A DNA stretch of 64,000 nt from an uncultured Desulfobulbaceae bacterium. GTDB taxonomy: Bacteria > Desulfobacterota > Desulfobulbia > Desulfobulbales > Desulfobulbaceae. A program made the position numbers and the translations under genes. Shown piece after piece: positions 9,105 through 18,246 of the stretch (positions within the stretch are counted from its first letter, which is position 1; the number at the start of each line of letters is the position of its first letter). The stretch is taken from the NCBI GenBank assembly GCA_947259225.1, contig CAMYLK010000017.1, positions 1 through 64,000 of the forward strand. The letters are read 5' to 3'. The notes beneath the pieces were generated by a model. That model was given only the letters and a program-made list of their open reading frames with translations, was not told the origin of the DNA and made no database searches.

Positions 9105-9794
9105 TTATCGTCCTAATATTTCATTGACTTGCCACTGGGGAAGATACTGTGCCTGGTAGGGATACTGGTCCGGGAATGTGCTTTCGATCTGGCGGACAAA
9201 GGCCCGCAGATGATTTTCAGAACCCTCAACCAGGTTCTCGTAACTGTTTATCAGTGTTTTCTCATCGGTATAATTCAACCCACATTCTTCTAATCCTACG
9301 CCGTTGTCAGTATCAACTATAATGAGCGGGCAGAGTATAATGTCATGCATATCAAGTTCTTCTATCAGGGCTCCGACCATGAGGGCTTCCAGCAGCCCTT
9401 TCTTGCCTTCTTCAGTCAAATACGCATATTTATCTGTAAAATATTCACCATAATTTGCTTCTGCGAATTCCCCTGCCTCATCATTCTCATTGAGGTCGTC
9501 AAGCCCAAATTGCAGAAGTTTGTCAATCATGGCCTCAGTGTGGTTTGTCTCTGATGCGGTTATATTAACAAAAGCATAGTCAGGATAGATCACACCGAGC
9601 AGGAGATAAACATCGTGTGCCAGCTTTTCTTCTGCCCGCATGAACCTCAAGTGAGTTTCTTCGTTATAATCGAGTTCTGTCCCACCACCAGGGCTATTAC
9701 CGCCGCCAGGACCCTTTGCCAGGCCGTTAAAAGATAAACAGAGAACTGCTGCAAAAGAGAGTAATATAAAGATTGTTTTGGTTATTGTCTTCAT
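9105..9794 (-). CDS. Exported DUF2202 (ferritin-like) protein
   Basis: A protein of 229 residues. Residues 1-27 form a signal peptide. A short Gly-Pro spacer follows, then a helical domain with HLRFMRAEEKLAHDVYL and ASETNHTEAM. The spaced Glu and His residues (EEKLAHD, E..H, ENHLRAFVR) match DUF2202, a ferritin-like four-helix fold found in bacterial and archaeal secreted proteins. Metal binding is likely by family resemblance, though no activity is established here. It is co-directional with the Gly-Ser repeat gene upstream, whose product also ends in a Gly-rich tract. Confidence 0.82.
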   Translation of the reverse strand: MKTITKTIFILLSFAAVLCLSFNGLAKGPGGGNSPGGGTELDYNEETHLRFMRAEEKLAHDVYLLLGVIYPDYAFVNITASETNHTEAMIDKLLQFGLDDLNENDEAGEFAEANYGEYFTDKYAYLTEEGKKGLLEALMVGALIEELDMHDIILCPLIIVDTDNGVGLEECGLNYTDEKTLINSYENLVEGSENHLRAFVRQIESTFPDQYPYQAQYLPQWQVNEILGR

Positions 9795-9828
9795 CCTGCC
9801 CTCCCTGAGAGTTCATATTTGTTTGACA

Positions 9829-10896
9829 TTAGCGGCCCGAACCACCGCCTGAACCGCCCGAACCACCGCCTGAACCACCGGAACCTCCACCGCCACCGGA
9901 ACCTCCACCGCCACCGGAACCTCCGCCGCCACCGGAACCGCCACCGGAACCGCCACCGGAACCTCCGCCGCCACCGGAACCGCCGCCTGAACCGCCACCT
10001 GAACCGCCTCCGGAGCCGCCACCTGAACCGCCACCTGAACCGCCGCCTGAACCGCCACCTGAACCGCCACCTGAACCGCCACCTGAACCGCCACCAGATC
10101 CGCCAGAAAGGCCAGTCCCAGCAGAAACACCGGAAACCTCAGAACTCCTGCCCAAGTCAGAAACTCCGAAGCCATGTCCAATATCAGCGGAAAAGTCGCG
10201 GGCTACTGTTTCGGGTGTTTTGTACCTTGACTGGTACCTGAAAGTATGCTCCAGGGTATGCATTTCACGCGCCTGATAATTATGCTGGAGGGCATTGACA
10301 GCAACCTCAGTAGCAGTACCGGGGGATACTCCCCGCCGGGCCATTGTCTGAACAGTTGCCATGGTCTCCACCCGGAGTTCATGGGCCTCCTGCTGGTTCA
10401 TCGTTCTCGTACGTGTTCGCAGCTGAGTCATTATTTCTGCGCATTCCTCATCACTGAGTCCGGCGGTGTATGCTCCTGCTATTAATCCGCCAAGACGGTT
10501 AACCTGATTTTTGTCCTTGGTCAGTTCATTTGCCTGACGGTAAGCGTGTTCATACCTGTTCTGGACCCTTTCCACTGCCTGAACAATTACTTTCTCGTCT
10601 ACTTCTTTAGCGATTCCTTCATACACTTTGTTCATTAAAGGTTGTGTCGGCAGATCATCCTGGTGTGCCTTCCGGATCATGTTCCGGACACGCACCATAT
10701 TTCTGTGCGTGAATCGGTGCTGATGCATCGCCTGTAGCAGAGCCGGAGTTTCATCAGGGTCAATTTGGGCCTGATATAACTCTCTCGCACGTTCTTCCGA
10801 ACGAAGCTGCGTACTTTCCTGGTAGGGCTCTTCAGAAAAGGATACTGATGCGAATGCAAGAAGAATGCATCCTATGAGGAAAATAATTTTTTTCAT
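9829..10896 (-). CDS. Exported protein with Gly-Ser repeat tail
   Basis: A protein of 355 residues. Residues 1-21 are a signal peptide. Residues 22-250 are helical and rich in Arg, Gln and Glu, with an RTRTRTMNQQEAHEL-like stretch. From about residue 264 to the end there is nothing but GGS/GGGS units. The protein is very close in sequence order to the ECF sigma/anti-sigma pair upstream. The repeat tail would be a flexible, uncharged extension; such tails are seen in surface or matrix proteins. I do not recognise the helical domain. The antisense frame over the repeat is open only because of the codon pattern. Confidence 0.75.
   Translation of the reverse strand: MKKIIFLIGCILLAFASVSFSEEPYQESTQLRSEERARELYQAQIDPDETPALLQAMHQHRFTHRNMVRVRNMIRKAHQDDLPTQPLMNKVYEGIAKEVDEKVIVQAVERVQNRYEHAYRQANELTKDKNQVNRLGGLIAGAYTAGLSDEECAEIMTQLRTRTRTMNQQEAHELRVETMATVQTMARRGVSPGTATEVAVNALQHNYQAREMHTLEHTFRYQSRYKTPETVARDFSADIGHGFGVSDLGRSSEVSGVSAGTGLSGGSGGGSGGGSGGGSGGGSGGGSGGGSGGGSGGGSGGGSGGGSGGGGGSGGGSGGGSGGGGGSGGGGGSGGGGGSGGSGGGSGGSGGGSGR
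9835..10107 (-). repeat. In-frame Gly-Ser tandem repeat (about 270 bp)
   Basis: Degenerate tandem units of 9 to 12 bases, encoding GGS or GGGS on the minus strand, fill the 3' quarter of the gene at 9829-10896. Third-position differences are scattered among units (ACC, GCC, TCC and CCT forms), so the array is not freshly expanded, yet it has the structure that lets slippage change tail length without breaking the frame. Confidence 0.9.
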
Positions 10897-10962
10897 GATC
10901 TGTTGTCTCCTGAAATGACTTTTCGTTTTGTTTGCTTATTAAACGCTGGAGCATCCAAATGG

Positions 10963-11310
10963 TTACATGTCATATGCATAGAGGCAGTTTTTTGAACCGA
11001 AATCATCCAAAACGGTGAGTTTGCAGTCAGGCAGAGTAACCACTCCATCGACAATATAGAAATAGTTAAATTCATTTTCCATGGGTACTGTTACCTCCCA
11101 TAAATTATCTTTAACAATTTTGGCGGGATGGTACTGGTATTGGTCAATGGAAGAAGCAAAGATAACTTCATTGGCATCTGAATACTCACAATAAAGAGAA
11201 ACGGAATTTTCATCTGCCTCAGTATAATGCTTGGGCGAACATGCAGCTGAAAGTAAGGTAATAGACACCAATAGCGTACATGCTGCTTTCCGGAAAAAGC
11301 AAGGTTTCAT
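10963..11310 (-). CDS. Lipoprotein with AMPK-beta/CBM48-like domain
   Basis: A protein of 115 residues. The lipobox LLSAAC places the acylated cysteine at residue 24. The mature domain (about 90 residues) is a single early-set beta-sandwich like the glycogen-binding domain of AMPK-beta: WEVTVPMENEFNYFYIVDG followed by PDCKLTVLDDFGSKN. The block YFYIVDG....P....DDFGS is shared with the C terminus of the next gene upstream, which shows that the two domains are homologous. It begins two bases after the end of that gene. A carbohydrate or glycan ligand in the envelope is inferred from the fold. Confidence 0.72.
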   Translation of the reverse strand: MKPCFFRKAACTLLVSITLLSAACSPKHYTEADENSVSLYCEYSDANEVIFASSIDQYQYHPAKIVKDNLWEVTVPMENEFNYFYIVDGVVTLPDCKLTVLDDFGSKNCLYAYDM

Positions 11311-11312
11311 TG

Positions 11313-11891
11313 TTATGCCTCCACTTTGAGAATTGAATTGATTGACCCGAAATCATCCGACTCCTGCGAAGCAACAGTGGGATCAGGAAGAAGTTTGGCG
11401 CCGTCGACAATAAATGAGTACCTGTGTTCACCAGAAGGCACCTGGAGAGTAATTTCCCAGTACCCCTCTGACCCGGTCGGGACCAGCTGAACCCTCTGCC
11501 AATCTGTAAAACTTCCGGTAATTTCGACCTGTTCGGTATCCAGTTGATGGATGACAAACCGATGCTGAACAGTCTCCGGTGTCATTGAAGCGTGTTGCAG
11601 TGTTTGGTCTTCTTGCAGAGTATAGTTCATGCCGGCCAGAAAGGAAAAAATAAGCAAAAAGCACGCGGCTGCGGCCAGACCGAGTGAAGGGAAATATCGC
11701 AGCCTGGGAAGATTGGGGCGCGATATTTCCAAAGCCGGAGGGTTAAGCGCTTCACTCAGTGATTTTTCCTGTTTGATCAGGGAAATCGCATCATCAATAT
11801 AAGTCCTGTTGTTAAACGAATGCTCAAGGAAAAGTATTTTTTCATCAAGTGAAAGTTCGTTGTCAATATACATGCTTATGAAATGATCCAT
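11313..11891 (-). CDS. Membrane anti-sigma-like protein with periplasmic AMPK-beta-type domain
   Basis: A protein of 192 residues. Residues 1-45 form a helical cytoplasmic part of the anti-sigma kind but without the HxxxCxxC zinc motif. Residues 72-92 are one transmembrane helix (LGLAAAACFLLIFSFLAG). Residues 110-192 are an early-set domain: EITGSFTDWQRVQLVP, WEITLQVPSGEHRYSFIVDG, and a DDFGS-like end. The ATG overlaps the sigma factor stop codon. The layout is that of a transmembrane anti-sigma factor whose outer domain could sense or bind a polysaccharide; this function is inferred from domain order and position. Confidence 0.7.
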   Translation of the reverse strand: MDHFISMYIDNELSLDEKILFLEHSFNNRTYIDDAISLIKQEKSLSEALNPPALEISRPNLPRLRYFPSLGLAAAACFLLIFSFLAGMNYTLQEDQTLQHASMTPETVQHRFVIHQLDTEQVEITGSFTDWQRVQLVPTGSEGYWEITLQVPSGEHRYSFIVDGAKLLPDPTVASQESDDFGSINSILKVEA

Positions 11892-12370
11892 TATTGCACC
11901 TCATTTTTCAGCATTTGCCGTAGTTTTGTTCTCGTTCTATGTATTCTGACCTTGACGTTTGCCTCGCTCAGGCCGAAAGTGGATGCTATTTCTTTATAGG
12001 CGACCCCCCCTACAGCCAGAGTAAGAAGTTCTCTGTCCAGTTCTGGAAGTTTGTCCATAGCTTCATGTATCCTGGCTGTAAGTTCTTTAGCTGATAAACA
12101 TGCTTCCTCGTCAGCAGCAGTTTGAGGGGTGATATGCTCTGCTCTCAGAAATTTACTCTGGTTCCTCTGGTGATCAACAAGGGCATTGCGGGCTATTGTG
12201 AAGAGAAGAGCCGGAGACATAGCTGCTTCATGTCCGTAATGCTTGAAATGACGGGTAAAGCTTTCCTGCATTATGTCCTTGGCTACTTCTGAATCACCGC
12301 TTTTATATATTAAATAACTGAAGAGCTTATTTTTATATTCTCTGTAGAATTTCTGATACTTTTCTGACAT
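11891..12370 (-). CDS. ECF-type RNA polymerase sigma factor
   Basis: A 159-residue group-4 sigma factor. Region 2 (SYLIYKSGDSEVAKDIMQESF) near residue 20 contacts the -10 element. Region 4 (LDRELLTLAVGGVAYKEIASTFGLSEANVKVRIHRTRTKLR) is a helix-turn-helix for the -35 element. There is no additional regulatory domain. The stop codon overlaps the start of the membrane anti-sigma-like gene, the standard arrangement for an ECF factor and its inhibitor. Its regulon probably includes the following envelope genes, but no -35/-10 pair shared by these genes was identified by eye. Confidence 0.9.
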   Translation of the reverse strand: MSEKYQKFYREYKNKLFSYLIYKSGDSEVAKDIMQESFTRHFKHYGHEAAMSPALLFTIARNALVDHQRNQSKFLRAEHITPQTAADEEACLSAKELTARIHEAMDKLPELDRELLTLAVGGVAYKEIASTFGLSEANVKVRIHRTRTKLRQMLKNEVQ

Positions 12371-12401
12371 GGTAAAGGCTCATTACGTTCATGCGCAGCA
12401 C

Positions 12402-13046
12402 TCATGCTGTCTGATCGTCATCTTTATTCGGTATATCCAAACCAGGGTACAGGAGGTCGGTACACTCCGGGCATATCCCATGACTGATTCTCACGTTAAA
12501 GTTATCAAGGATATAATTGTCAATACTGATCCAGTTGTTTTCCTTGTCCTTGATTTTATTGCAGGCAGAACACATGACCAGAAAGATGTTCGCCGAGTAT
12601 TCTCTCAGTTTCCGGGCAAAATTTTTTTCTGCTAAAGCCCCTGTGTCATCAAGATGAAGGCTCGATTTCAGGATGAAGCTGTCACCGTGTTTGTTTGTAA
12701 GAGGTGTGTGGAATGTATTGAGATCGTATCCGAAACCGTTCCTTTTACAGAGCTGACATCTCTGCGGTTTGTTGGTGGCAAAGGATTTTCTGGACTGGCA
12801 GCAGCGGCAGGGTGTTTTCTCACCCATGAGGCACTGGTAACAGGACTTTTTCAGGCAGTGATCGTAGCTCTGCAGAAAATGCTTGTTGCCGTAAACGACA
12901 GTGTGGTTTTCGTCATGCACCCATATGTATACAGGGAGGTCATCTGTCAAATTACCGTAAGATTCCGTATCAATACGAAGCAAATCGAGCAATGTGGAGA
13001 TGTCAGCAATTGTTATAGTTTTGCTTCTCCGATCCATAGTATTCAA
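12402..13046 (-). CDS. PAS-like signalling protein with Cys-rich motifs
   Basis: A protein of 214 residues. Residues 35-130 resemble a PAS domain (IWVHDENHTVVYGNKHFL) with a CxxC-rich insert (KKSCYQCLMGEKTPCRCC). The C terminus has CSACNKIKDKENNWISIDNYI and HGICPECTDLLYP, a short Cys motif often found at the end of sensor proteins in delta-proteobacteria. No kinase, cyclase or DNA-binding domain is attached. The cysteines could bind a metal or sense redox state. It ends 32 bases before the ECF sigma gene on the same strand, which hints at a link, but it has no recognised partner. Confidence 0.68.
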   Translation of the reverse strand: MNTMDRRSKTITIADISTLLDLLRIDTESYGNLTDDLPVYIWVHDENHTVVYGNKHFLQSYDHCLKKSCYQCLMGEKTPCRCCQSRKSFATNKPQRCQLCKRNGFGYDLNTFHTPLTNKHGDSFILKSSLHLDDTGALAEKNFARKLREYSANIFLVMCSACNKIKDKENNWISIDNYILDNFNVRISHGICPECTDLLYPGLDIPNKDDDQTA

Positions 13047-13238
13047 TCAGAAACCCTCTCAAAACTTTTCCGGCAGTAAATCTCGTACACCAATCTTTAA
13101 GTATTCCAGATCTGATTTATTATTGTTTATGATCCTACAATGGTTGGCGCTTTAGTTTTATAAGAGTTAACGCTGCCAGGGCGTAAAGGTTACATAATTT
13201 AGGGAATTACTTGTTTAATCATTGCTTTCCCCAAAAAA

Positions 13239-13291
13239 GGCAGGGCCAAAACGGTCCTGCCGGGAGCGGGGCAGGAAGAGTTCCCTGCCCC
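13239..13291 (-). terminator. Double-hairpin terminator after the giant secreted-protein gene
   Basis: Two hairpins lie in tandem on the minus strand: GGGGCAGG with CCTGCCCC (13268-13291), then GGCAGGACC with GGCCCTGCC (13239-13261), followed by TTTTTT. They begin 20 bases past the stop codon of the gene at 13312-18246 and are a strong intrinsic terminator. Confidence 0.85.
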
Positions 13292-13311
13292 GGTTAAGGC
13301 CGCTGTTGTAG

Positions 13312-16300
13312 TTAAGGGGTCGTTAGCGTATCAGGCCAGAAGATAATTCTCCTGAACCAGAGGTCATTCTCGTGAGACACCTCTGGTTTCCATGGATACC
13401 ACCGGGTGTATACCTCATCCGGATCATCTTCTTCCGCGATGGCGGAGTGATAGATGGCATAGACCTTCGAGCCGTCGGGCGTTGCCCGAAGCTGGCACTC
13501 GCCTTGCTCCTCGGGCTCACCCTTGACTATAAAATCGTAACGCCATACCGTCTCACCGTAACCCTGGTTGCTGTTCTCGCCGCCGATGACCCAAGGGATC
13601 TTGAGATAGGTGTCTCCGTAGTTCACGGTTCGGGTGTAGTAGAGGTCCAGGGGCGCACCCTCTGGCTTCACCCCTTCTGAGCCGGTGGACTTGGGATTGT
13701 CCACTGTGCCCCAGGCTACGAAGAACATGTTGTTCAGGTACTCATCCTCGACAAAGCGCAGCACAGGCAGCGAAGCGTCGCGTCCATCGAGCGGGTAGGT
13801 GGGTGGCGTTGTGCCGACCCGCGGGTCGCCCGAGGACTCCTTGTTGTTGTTGATCTCCGAAACGTTACGTGCCGGCTCGAACTGGCCTGCGCCATAGAAA
13901 ATGGTCGACTCCGTAGGAGTGCATGTTCCATCTTCGACATAGGGACATGGATCACACTCAGGATCAATGCCTTCCGGTGGCAGGTTCCCACTGCCTTCGG
14001 GATCAGGGGTGGTCGGGTCTGACCGCCACTCGGGACATACGATCACACCATAGCCGGCCGGGTCGGTCGTCCAGGTCTGGCCGCCGTTGAAGGACCGGCG
14101 GACGTAGAAGTTGTAGCGGTCGTTGCCGTTGCGCCCCGCCGCCCAGTTGGGCGACATGGAATAGGCGGTGACAAAGATGTCGCCGCGGATGAAACCCCGG
14201 TGGCTGCGGGCGTTTGAGTACATCCCGGCACAACTTGTTTCCGTGCAGGTCGATGTGTCCGCAACACCGTAGGACTCCTGACCCAGGTTGTAGTCAAACT
14301 GTGACCAGAGCAGTACCTTTTCCGTGCCGTAGATGTCGTCCGTCGGATCATCAGGTGTGTCATCCTCGGGCCCGGCGTCAACCGCCAGGTCAATGTTGTG
14401 GCTGGTCAGGTTGATGTGATCGCGTCGTGCATATCCGCCTGACGGGTCGGCGAAGACGCCACCGCACAACCGGTCGCCGTAGGCCTCGCCCCACACGTTG
14501 CAGCTGTAGCCTACAGCCGATGGTTTGTCGCCTGCGCCGTTGGGGCACGCCGGCAGGGTGAATGTCTCATCAAGATACCTGTTGCATTCGAAATTCTCAA
14601 ACTTGTAAGGGTTGCCCGTACCGGACTTGACCATCCGCCGGATCATTACGTCGGCCGGCCGTCCCTGTCCTTCCTGGCCCTGCTTGTAGATCATAGCGCC
14701 CAGGGTCTTGGAGGGGCCCATCTTGCCGGGGGACTGCATGATGAAGCGTATACGCCGGGCGATCTCGGTGCGGTACTGGAGCAGTTTGGTGTCGTCCGGC
14801 ATCCACTCGCAGGTGGCCGGATCGTTCGGATCCGCACACTGCTGGTAGTCGAAGTAGAGGGGGATTGGTTGCCCCAACTCGCAGGTGCATGTCGGGTTTT
14901 CCGTGTCGTCGCAGTACGTTGGATACAACCCGCCGCACAGGGCCGGCAGGTTAGTGATGTGGCCCGGCGCCACCAGGTCCGGCTGGGAGAAGTCAAAGGA
15001 GTGATATATCGTGTTCTTGCCGATGTCCTGCTTGATCGGCTTTTCCTGGCCGGGTTCATCGGGTTTCCCGTCGTTTATGATTTCATCCACCGGGTTGTCC
15101 GTGTCATCGTGCGACTCGGCAGCCAGCGAATGACCCATGCCCTTGGATTCCTCGTATCCCAGGAGCGCCCAGGCGCTTTTTTTGGTTACACAATTCTCAC
15201 CATTTTCATCGCACACTTCTTTGTTATATGGTTGGAGCTGCAGCATGGGGCGCGATGCGCTCACATCGCCATCCAGGAGCCGTCCATCAGAGGCGACGCA
15301 TACAAGCTTGGAGGCACCTGCCACGTTGGTGAAGCCTAACCACCGCTCGTGGGCGGATGTGCCAGGCAACTCCTCCATGTACGAGTTAGCACCGGAAAGG
15401 TCGCAGAGATCGAGTGTTCCCCCGCGTTCCACGAAGTACTGGTAATCGGGAACGCCGTCCCCGTCGTCGTCCAGACTCCGGGCCAGATAGGCGTACCGCT
15501 TGGTGCCTGACATATTGCCAAAAAATCCCTTGAGATGCTCGCAGTTGGGGTCACCTTCGTGGTTGTCAGGATCGCAGCAGGTGGTTGGGTCGGCCTCGGG
15601 GTGGCCGCAGAACTCCCTGGCGATCTCCTCGAGGTCGATGGGTACAAAATTACCGTCCACCACCTCGGGGAAGCAGACGGGATCAGTTCCGCCAGGTGGT
15701 GTGACGCAGTTGGAACTCTCCTCAACCTTCAACGTGTGGGTGTTGACCATGTCGTTATCCGACACGCGCACCGGCAGGGAGAAGGGGGCCTGATACTTGG
15801 GCCGCCCGACCCCGGGCCGATCTTCTGGACCACCGTCGTCAGGCGGGCCGCCGGGGACAAAGTTGGTGTCCACCAATGCAAAGTCGTCATATGAGATGAA
15901 GCTGTACCAGATGTCGGTCTTGTGGTTGGAGATGGCACCGGACCATCCCTCGCCGGGCCCTTTACCTTTGCCGGGCCGCAGACCGCTGGGGTCTTCCTGC
16001 CAGGCGATGGCGAAGCCTGCGCCGCGGGCCGAGCCTACCATCGGGATGTAGACATCACGGCGGCCGGAGGTGATACGTTCTGGTTTGAACCAGACAACGT
16101 CGCCGAGCCCGACGGTCTTGGATTCGTCACAGTCGCCTTCTCCGGGACCTGTGCAGCACTCGAATGGAGTGGCAGGACCGATGCACTGCGTTGAATCAGT
16201 CACCGGATCGTCTTCCACGTTCAGCGAGGCGAATGTACCCGCAGCCAGTTCCCGCTGGGAGACGATGACTCCCCGGGCCGCCCATAGGCAGCTGTAGGGT

Positions 16301-18246
16301 ATCTCGCCGATGCCAAGTTCAGCTACATCATCGACCTCGTTATAGTCGACCGACTGCTGTTGGCCGCGGACGCCCCAGATGTCTGTGACTGCGTACGGAT
16401 CATCGTATGGGTAGTCGGGCTCGCAGACCTCGGTGCCCTGCTCGGCGTTGCCCCGGCAGTATATTGCACATTCATTGCATGTTCCTTCCTCTGGGCCTGT
16501 GCAGCACGGATAGGGGTCTCCTGCACCAACACAATCACTGTTGCTGGTAGTCGGGTCGTCTGTTTCGACCTCTTCGGTAGCCGGGTCGTCACAGGTGTTG
16601 ATGGCGTAGCGCGGGTTGCCGCTCTTGCAGAACTTGCTTTCCCACACCGTCAGGATGTAGTTGTCGTTGACTTTGAGGTAAGGCGAACCGGAGGTCCCGG
16701 GGAATGGCTCGCCGGTCTCCAGGTCGAATGACGACAGGTCGGCCATTCGCGAAACGTTCATCCGCTTCCAGGTGGTGCCATCGTCACGGGAAACCGCGGT
16801 ATAGACGTCCCAGGAGAAACGGCCTGGCCAAAACCCGGTGGTGACCTGGTCATCATAGATGTCGATCTTTTCCAGATAGGTCACGACAATGGGCTTTGCC
16901 ACCTCGCGGCACTCGATGAGTGTTACTAGGCAGAGACCCTCATCACCGTCTTGAGTTCCGTTATCATTTGAGTCATCCCGCGGATCGCATTCCATATCCG
17001 CCGGGTCGCCGTTCAAACGCCATTCTTCGTATGGTACTCCCAGTTGGTCTGTTCCTTCATCATACACACCATTGGCGTCAAGATCGCAGAATGAAGGTGT
17101 CCCGTCCGAGCGTACGCCTGGGAAATAGACCGGCATGACATCCAGTTTCTGCTTGGTCTCACCCCAATCCTCGGTCTTTGAAATGTTCTTGCGGAAAATG
17201 CCGCTGGCATTCAGACCTGCTTCCAGGTTGCCCTGGGCCTCAACAGCTGAAACAGCAAGCAGTTCAGCACCTCCCAGGCCGTCACATTCCGCCACAGTAT
17301 CATTGATCAGGCTGTCAATGAGCGCGGGATCGCAATAGTCGACAGCTGAGAGTCCCAAGCTGGCAACCACACCTTCAAAACATGCCACGACCTCTGGCAG
17401 GAGCACTATCTTGCCGTCAGTCTGGTTGGCATCCAGGCTCTGCAGGACCTGGGCGACTCCGACCACACAGGGGTCATTGATGTCAGCCCCGGAGAAGAGA
17501 TCAAGGGGTGAAATCTTCTTGGCACCCTCTGCAGTCCCAAGGGGTACAGAACCGATACTGAAGTCAATGTTTTCATCCGGGAAGAACAGAAAACCTCCCT
17601 GTTGCTCGCCGTCTGAGGTGCCCTCGCCGGTTACGCCCTGCTGGGTGGGACCTCTGTAGGACAGGCCCTGCACCGGAGCGTCAATGAACTGGCCGCGCAT
17701 TGGGTGGGCCAGACTGAAGCTTGAATACCAGCCCCATGATTTGTCGAATTCATGCGGCCCATAGGCCCAGGCGCCTTCCCCACCTATAATCAGGCCGTCA
17801 TCGTTCACCTGTATAAGTGAGGCATGCACTGCAAACGTCGGATGCCGGCGGCCGATTGAAGAGCCCCAGCTGAAGTCAAGATCTTCTTTCAGGTCAAGCT
17901 CCAGTAAGTCTATGGAGGTTGGATTCTCGAAATAATATTTGTAGGGGAATTGCCCGATCTTCGCAGCGCCTTTATTGGTCAGCGGGATAGGGTTATCCTC
18001 CGGGTAGCCGGCATAGATGTGGATTTCTTCAATCAGCCACCCTTCATGCGTTGCGGTTTCGACATAAAGCTTTTGGTTGCTGTTCCACACCTTAACCAGG
18101 CCGGCATCAATTGTCTGGCCGGCATAGAGCGGTGTTGTGTGCAGGCCGCCCGGGCCGCCTACCTGGGCAAAACCTGTTCCGGTGAAAAAAAGCGCCAGAC
18201 CGAATAAAAGTATCGGTACAAGCAAAGCTGTTTTCTTGATACTCAT
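13312..18246 (-). CDS. Giant secreted protein with Asp-box (BNR) repeats
   Basis: A protein of 1644 residues. Residues 1-27 are a signal peptide (cleavage near GFA-QV). At least two Asp-box motifs are visible, SRDDGTTW near residue 490 and SFNGGQTW near residue 1380, with a looser one at TVNYGDTY near 1540; such motifs mark beta-propeller blades of sialidase-like folds. Cys-rich inserts recur (CCTGPEEGTC, CCTGPGEGDC, TCCDPDN). The protein is rich in Asp, Pro and Gly. It resembles secreted proteins of unknown role annotated as choice-of-anchor type, but this assignment is from memory. No C-terminal anchor was found. The gene is more GC-rich than its flanks. It lies immediately downstream of a two-component pair. 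Confidence 0.75.
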   Translation of the reverse strand: MSIKKTALLVPILLFGLALFFTGTGFAQVGGPGGLHTTPLYAGQTIDAGLVKVWNSNQKLYVETATHEGWLIEEIHIYAGYPEDNPIPLTNKGAAKIGQFPYKYYFENPTSIDLLELDLKEDLDFSWGSSIGRRHPTFAVHASLIQVNDDGLIIGGEGAWAYGPHEFDKSWGWYSSFSLAHPMRGQFIDAPVQGLSYRGPTQQGVTGEGTSDGEQQGGFLFFPDENIDFSIGSVPLGTAEGAKKISPLDLFSGADINDPCVVGVAQVLQSLDANQTDGKIVLLPEVVACFEGVVASLGLSAVDYCDPALIDSLINDTVAECDGLGGAELLAVSAVEAQGNLEAGLNASGIFRKNISKTEDWGETKQKLDVMPVYFPGVRSDGTPSFCDLDANGVYDEGTDQLGVPYEEWRLNGDPADMECDPRDDSNDNGTQDGDEGLCLVTLIECREVAKPIVVTYLEKIDIYDDQVTTGFWPGRFSWDVYTAVSRDDGTTWKRMNVSRMADLSSFDLETGEPFPGTSGSPYLKVNDNYILTVWESKFCKSGNPRYAINTCDDPATEEVETDDPTTSNSDCVGAGDPYPCCTGPEEGTCNECAIYCRGNAEQGTEVCEPDYPYDDPYAVTDIWGVRGQQQSVDYNEVDDVAELGIGEIPYSCLWAARGVIVSQRELAAGTFASLNVEDDPVTDSTQCIGPATPFECCTGPGEGDCDESKTVGLGDVVWFKPERITSGRRDVYIPMVGSARGAGFAIAWQEDPSGLRPGKGKGPGEGWSGAISNHKTDIWYSFISYDDFALVDTNFVPGGPPDDGGPEDRPGVGRPKYQAPFSLPVRVSDNDMVNTHTLKVEESSNCVTPPGGTDPVCFPEVVDGNFVPIDLEEIAREFCGHPEADPTTCCDPDNHEGDPNCEHLKGFFGNMSGTKRYAYLARSLDDDGDGVPDYQYFVERGGTLDLCDLSGANSYMEELPGTSAHERWLGFTNVAGASKLVCVASDGRLLDGDVSASRPMLQLQPYNKEVCDENGENCVTKKSAWALLGYEESKGMGHSLAAESHDDTDNPVDEIINDGKPDEPGQEKPIKQDIGKNTIYHSFDFSQPDLVAPGHITNLPALCGGLYPTYCDDTENPTCTCELGQPIPLYFDYQQCADPNDPATCEWMPDDTKLLQYRTEIARRIRFIMQSPGKMGPSKTLGAMIYKQGQEGQGRPADVMIRRMVKSGTGNPYKFENFECNRYLDETFTLPACPNGAGDKPSAVGYSCNVWGEAYGDRLCGGVFADPSGGYARRDHINLTSHNIDLAVDAGPEDDTPDDPTDDIYGTEKVLLWSQFDYNLGQESYGVADTSTCTETSCAGMYSNARSHRGFIRGDIFVTAYSMSPNWAAGRNGNDRYNFYVRRSFNGGQTWTTDPAGYGVIVCPEWRSDPTTPDPEGSGNLPPEGIDPECDPCPYVEDGTCTPTESTIFYGAGQFEPARNVSEINNNKESSGDPRVGTTPPTYPLDGRDASLPVLRFVEDEYLNNMFFVAWGTVDNPKSTGSEGVKPEGAPLDLYYTRTVNYGDTYLKIPWVIGGENSNQGYGETVWRYDFIVKGEPEEQGECQLRATPDGSKVYAIYHSAIAEEDDPDEVYTRWYPWKPEVSHENDLWFRRIIFWPDTLTTP

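Noticed and set aside
9835..10107. Regular repeat array that might be taken for CRISPR
   Set aside because: Units are 9-12 bases without spacers and keep an open reading frame with a signal peptide upstream.
9819..10241. Plus-strand frame of 140 Arg/His-rich residues over the Gly-Ser repeat gene
   Set aside because: It is the antisense of a repeat encoding Gly and Ser; the open frame follows from codon pattern. It has no ribosome site and no family.
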